DNA of 28,159 bases, from contig DATJLQ010000155.1 of the NCBI GenBank assembly GCA_035509415.1, positions 1 through 28,159 of the forward strand, written 5' to 3'. The DNA is from DATJLQ01 sp035509415 (GTDB taxonomy: Bacteria > Pseudomonadota > Alphaproteobacteria > JACZXZ01). Both the position numbers and the translations under genes were made by a program. The notes beneath the pieces were generated by a model. The model did no database searches. It was not told the DNA's origin and saw only the letters and a program-made list of their open reading frames with translations. Positions 22,606 through 28,159 of this stretch are shown piece by piece. Within the stretch, counting starts at the first letter, position 1. Each line of letters opens with the position of its first letter.

Positions 22606-23790
22606 TCAGCCCGCGCGTTCGAGCCGTGCCGCGGGCCGCATCGCGACCTCGGTCCGGAACGCCTCGAGCCAGCGCCCCGCCGCGGCGCGTCCCGCCTCCG
22701 CCAAATGCCGCATCAGCGCCGCGTCCGGCTGGAGCCGGCTCGATTGATCGAGCCGCGCCATGGTCGCGTCGTCGGCCACGGTGTGGAGGCGGAGGCGTCG
22801 CAGGCGGCGGCCGAGCGCATCGGGCGCGTCGCTCTCGCCGCTCATGGCGCCGAGACGCTCGACGATCTCGAGCTCGCGCTTCAGCGGCGATTCGAAGGCG
22901 ATCCGGCTCAGCCGCGTGCGGATCGCCTGCGGGTCGGTCGGCACACCCTCCTCGCGCGTCGGGTTGACGCGCACCAGCACGAGATCGTCCGCGAGCCCGA
23001 GCTCGACCAAGGGCAGGATCGGCGGATTGGCGGTGAAGCCGCCGTCCCAGTAATAGCCGTCCCCGAGCTTGACCGCCTGGTTGAGCGTCGGGAGACACGC
23101 CGAGGCGAGCAGCACGTCGGGCGAAAGCTCCTCGTTCGCGAAAATGCGCCCGGCGCTGGTCTCGACGTTGGTCGCGGCGATCAGGAGGCGCAACGCCTTC
23201 CGGCCGCGTAGGCGCTCGAAGTCGACGAGATCGACCAGCACGTCGCGCAGCGGGTTCAAGCCGAGCGGATTGAACTGATAGGGCGAGGCGAAGCGCATCA
23301 GGAGATCGAGCGCCGAGTTCGGGAACGCCCATTCGGCGTTCCAGGACGGCGCCACATGCTCGAACGGATCGGGCCGGCGCGGGATGAGCCGCGCAAGCGC
23401 GCTCACCCGATGCCAAAGCGCGCTCAACTTGGCGCGCGCGGCGTCCGGCCCACCCTCGACCAGGCCCGAGGCGAGGACGGCGGCGTTGAGCGCCCCGGCC
23501 GAGGCGCCGCTCGCGGCCACGAGGCGCAGCCCCGGCTCGGCGAGGAGACGGTCGAGCACGCCCCAGGTGAAGGCGCCATGGGCGCCCCCGCCCTGGAGCG
23601 CCAAGGCAATGGGCGGCAGCGGCGTCGCGCGCGTGGAGAAGCGCGCCACGTTGGCCGCCGCCGTGCCCGTGGCGGGCACCTTGGGGGCCTTCGAGCGGCG
23701 GGCCATTTCGCTCAGGCCCCGAACCCGGCTTTGCAGCGCGCGAAACATGCGCGCGAGGGGCAAGGCGACCCGGACAAGACTGTTTTGCAT
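22606..23790 (-). CDS. Patatin-like phospholipase family protein
   Basis: The product is 394 aa from the ATG at 23790; in-frame Met15 and Met29 are alternatives because the first ~55 residues are basic and poorly structured. The patatin core has the oxyanion loop QGGGAHGAF (66-74), nucleophile S97 in GASAG (95-99) and catalytic D249 in DGG (249-251), a complete Ser-Asp dyad. Such proteins hydrolyse acyl ester bonds of lipids. No signal peptide is evident; the basic N-terminus might bind membranes. PHB-depolymerase or phospholipase roles are both possible. It has its own promoter, divergent from clpB. Confidence 0.9.
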   Translation of the reverse strand: MQNSLVRVALPLARMFRALQSRVRGLSEMARRSKAPKVPATGTAAANVARFSTRATPLPPIALALQGGGAHGAFTWGVLDRLLAEPGLRLVAASGASAGALNAAVLASGLVEGGPDAARAKLSALWHRVSALARLIPRRPDPFEHVAPSWNAEWAFPNSALDLLMRFASPYQFNPLGLNPLRDVLVDLVDFERLRGRKALRLLIAATNVETSAGRIFANEELSPDVLLASACLPTLNQAVKLGDGYYWDGGFTANPPILPLVELGLADDLVLVRVNPTREEGVPTDPQAIRTRLSRIAFESPLKRELEIVERLGAMSGESDAPDALGRRLRRLRLHTVADDATMARLDQSSRLQPDAALMRHLAEAGRAAAGRWLEAFRTEVAMRPAARLERAG

Positions 23791-23846
23791 TGCGTCATAC
23801 TCTCACTAACCCATTGGCTAAGACAAATGAATTTATTGTGCAATGC

Positions 23847-23875
23847 GATATAAGCCGGGTTTGGAGCGATTCCAA
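23847..23875 (-). promoter_or_regulatory. Probable promoter of the patatin-like gene
   Basis: On the minus strand TTGGAA (23875-23870) and TATATC (23852-23847) are exactly 17 bases apart, about 57 bases before the ATG. TTGCAC with TAGCCA further downstream is a weaker alternative. Confidence 0.6.
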
Positions 23876-23912
23876 GGGCCGATCCGCGACCTTTTCGGCA
23901 CCCCCGCCGGCC

Positions 23913-23941
23913 CTTGAGGAATGACCTCCCCGCCGCCATAT
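23913..23941 (+). promoter_or_regulatory. Heat-shock (RpoH, sigma-32) promoter of clpB
   Basis: CTTGAGG at 23913-23919 and CGCCATAT at 23934-23941 with a 14-base spacer closely match the sigma-32 consensus CTTGAAA and CCCCATNT. The location before clpB, a classic RpoH target, supports it. The start would be near 23948, giving a leader of about 70 bases. Confidence 0.75.
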
Positions 23942-23948
23942 AGCCAGA

Positions 23949-23971
23949 GCGGGCGCCCATCAGGGGCCCGC
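23949..23971 (+). promoter_or_regulatory. Stable hairpin at the 5' end of the clpB leader
   Basis: GCGGGC (23949-23954) pairs with GCCCGC (23966-23971) and CCC (23956-23958) with GGG (23963-23965) around ATCA, with one bulged G. A smaller CCCG-ACGA-CGGG hairpin follows at 23983-23994. The ribosome-binding region AAGAAGGGG (24001-24009) is left outside both stems. Confidence 0.55.
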
Positions 23972-24019
23972 CCATCCGGCCGCCCGACGACGGGGGCCCG
24001 AAGAAGGGGATGCCGATCC

Positions 24020-26614
<2,595 letters not shown>

Positions 26615-26650
26615 GTCGCGACGCGCGCGATAGCGTCCGCCGAGATTCGA

Positions 26651-26751
26651 CCGTCATGCCCGGGCCGACCGAAGGTCGCGTCCCGGGCATCTACGGCTTC
26701 GCCCTCTACGCAAAAAGACGTGGATGCGCGGGTCGAGCCCGCGCATGACGG
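26651..26751. repeat. Intergenic palindromic repeat of the ATGCCCGGG...GCGCATGACGG type
   Basis: The 101-base element has inverted ends (CCGTCATGC at left, GCATGACGG at right) and two internal hairpins: ATGCCCGGG/CCCGGGCAT (26656-26664 with 26682-26690) and ATGCGCGGG-TCGAG-CCCGCGCAT (26724-26746). CAAAAAGACG joins them. I recall near-identical elements scattered between genes in Rhodospirillales genomes. It lies between convergent clpB and the M23 gene, where its hairpins could end transcription. Confidence 0.8.
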
Positions 26752-26787
26752 CGTTTCGCAATCGGAGGATCGGAAGCCGGCCGCCCG

Positions 26788-28159
26788 CTAGAAATTCGCG
26801 CGCGCGGTCTTGGTCGCGGCCGAGGGCAGCGAGGCGAGCTCCCGATCGACCTCGATCTTGTCGCGGTCGAACGTTTTGAGCTCGGTGCCCGCGAGCTTGA
26901 CGCCGGTCGGAAGGCGCACGCTCAGGGGATTGATCTGCTTGCCGTCGACCAGCACCTCGTAATAGAGGTGCGGGCCCGTCGCGAGCCCGGTCTGGCCCAC
27001 ATAGCCGATCACCTCGCCCTGGCGCACGCGGGTACCGACATGGATGCCGGCGGCGATGCGGCTCATATGGGCGTAGGCGGTGCTGTATTCGCTGTTGTGC
27101 TTGACGCGGATATAGATGCCGTAATTGCCGCTGAGCCCCGCCATCTGGACCACGCCGGCACCCGCCGCCATGATCGGCGTGCCGGTGGGCGCGCCGAAAT
27201 CGACGCCCTTGTGCATCACCGTATAGCCGAGGATCGGATGGAGGCGCATGCCGTAGCCGGACGTGATGCGCGCGCCGTCGATCGGCGTACGCAGGAGCGC
27301 CTTCCGCACGCTCTCGCCCTTGGCGTTGAAGTAGTCGGCGACGCCGCCCTTGGGCTGGAATCGATAGACGCTGAGCCGGCGCCCCGCGAGCACGAGGCTC
27401 GCATAGACCAGCGGTCCGCTCTTCGCGACGCGGCCCTGGCCGTCAACGTAACGCGTGAAGGCGGCCTCGAACCGGTCGCCCGGCTTGATCTCGCGCTGGA
27501 AGTCGACGTCGTAGCTGAAGGCGCGGATCATCTCGGAGAGGATCGGCGCCGGGATGCCGGCGGCGATGCCGTCCTCATAGAGGCTCGAGCGGATGGTCCC
27601 TTGGGCGCGTACCAGCTCATGCGCCAACGGCTGCGCGACGTTGCTGGCGTCGAAGCCGTCGGTCGCGTCGCGCCGCACTTCGACGGTGCGGGTCGAATCG
27701 AGCGGCAAGCTCACCTTGATGAGCTTGGGCGGCGTCGCGGAATCGCTGTCGTCGGGACCGAAGGTCACGGTGAGCGCGTTCCCGGGCCGAATGCTGCGCG
27801 GGTCGAACACAGCGCGGATCGCATCGATCGCGTCCTGGGCGTCGGCGCTGGTGACGCCCGCGCGGCGCAGGAGATCCATGAGCGTGTCGCCCGGGCTCAC
27901 CACGAGGGTGCGTTGGACCGGCGCGGGCGTCGTCGTCGTGTCGGGGAGCGATGCGGTCGCGAGCGGCTGAGGTGCCGGTGCGGGCTCGGCCGTCCACCAT
28001 TGCGGATTGGCCGCGCGCGCGCGCGCGTCGGCGAGATCGAGGGCGGTGGGCGCAGGATGCATGATGCGCTTGGCGCTGATTTCGCCGACGCGAATCGCGC
28101 CGTAGAGTCCGGCGACCACCGCGAGCGTCAGCAACGCAACGCCGCGCTTGCGCAGCCTC
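26788..28159 (-). CDS. M23 family metallopeptidase-like protein with LysM-like region (5' end beyond the window)
   Basis: The frame is open from the stop at 26788 to the right edge (457 codons), so the true start is probably outside. The visible N-terminus is basic (RLRKRG) followed by a membrane helix (VALLTLAVVAGLYGAIRV), a signal anchor. A LysM-like region (TLVVSPGDTLMDLLRRAGV ... RPGNALTV) precedes a LytM/M23 domain with GYGMRLHPILGYTVMHKGVD, where the HxxxD pair is encoded at 27213-27199. The second motif, GPHLYYEV (26976-26953), has Tyr where the zinc-ligand His of HxH normally stands. The family cleaves peptidoglycan cross-bridges in the periplasm; activity here is uncertain. Confidence 0.9.
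   Translation of the reverse strand, partial: RLRKRGVALLTLAVVAGLYGAIRVGEISAKRIMHPAPTALDLADARARAANPQWWTAEPAPAPQPLATASLPDTTTTPAPVQRTLVVSPGDTLMDLLRRAGVTSADAQDAIDAIRAVFDPRSIRPGNALTVTFGPDDSDSATPPKLIKVSLPLDSTRTVEVRRDATDGFDASNVAQPLAHELVRAQGTIRSSLYEDGIAAGIPAPILSEMIRAFSYDVDFQREIKPGDRFEAAFTRYVDGQGRVAKSGPLVYASLVLAGRRLSVYRFQPKGGVADYFNAKGESVRKALLRTPIDGARITSGYGMRLHPILGYTVMHKGVDFGAPTGTPIMAAGAGVVQMAGLSGNYGIYIRVKHNSEYSTAYAHMSRIAAGIHVGTRVRQGEVIGYVGQTGLATGPHLYYEVLVDGKQINPLSVRLPTGVKLAGTELKTFDRDKIEVDRELASLPSAATKTARANF

Noticed and set aside
23921..24019. Extended N-terminus of ClpB from 23921
   Set aside because: The lead is Pro/Arg-rich, spans the promoter -10 and the leader hairpins, and ClpB proteins begin at the MDLEKYTERA equivalent.
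26651..26751. Insertion sequence or MITE with target-site duplication
   Set aside because: Inverted ends exist, but I could not see a convincing flanking duplication and no transposase is nearby; kept as a palindromic repeat only.

Overview
The window is GC-rich, densely packed, chromosomal-looking DNA from an alphaproteobacterium, most likely of the Rhodospirillales in the broad sense. That placement rests on protein families and gene order (comF, grxC, carbon-nitrogen hydrolase, DUF1178, ubiG, lysC, ptsP, prfA, prmC, DUF4167, clpB), not on any rRNA. No tRNA, rRNA, CRISPR array, transposase or phage gene was seen.

Left part (1-3433): the 5' end of a divergently read methyltransferase, a 0.4 kb repeat-bearing gap, then a rightward run of comF, grxC, a nitrilase-superfamily amidase and a ferredoxin/metallo-beta-lactamase fusion. 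Peroxide-defence block (3430-7201): oxyR is divergent from ahpC-ahpD-dps, and a leftward 1-Cys peroxiredoxin has its own promoter with an inverted repeat between -35 and -10. This block sits between two genes (amidase and DUF1178) that I recall as close neighbours in related genomes, so it looks like an accessory insert in a housekeeping neighbourhood.

Middle part (7202-13919): a small methyltransferase, DUF1178, ubiG (ubiquinone synthesis), then lysC, a nitronate-monooxygenase-like flavoprotein and ptsP (nitrogen PTS enzyme I) in a tight rightward operon. ubiG and lysC start from overlapping divergent promoters.

Right-middle (14083-21662): a RodZ-like membrane protein with a very long low-complexity linker, ispG (isoprenoids), hisS, hemA (glutamyl-tRNA reductase, C5 haem route), prfA (release factor 1) and prmC (which methylates release factors). 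From hisS to prmC the genes are spaced by 7 bases or less, or overlap. The hemA-prfA-prmC order resembles that of enterobacteria, and a C5-type hemA is unusual for an alphaproteobacterium.

Right end (21663-28159): a structured leader and DUF4167, a leftward patatin-like lipase, clpB behind a near-consensus heat-shock (sigma-32) promoter, an intergenic palindromic repeat, and a leftward M23 peptidase that runs off the window. The AT-rich string TATAT recurs upstream of many genes and marks probable -10 elements. I found no clearly new multi-gene system; the best leads are the prx promoter/operator, the peroxide island, the C5 hemA placement, the M23 protein with a replaced zinc ligand, and the repeat families.
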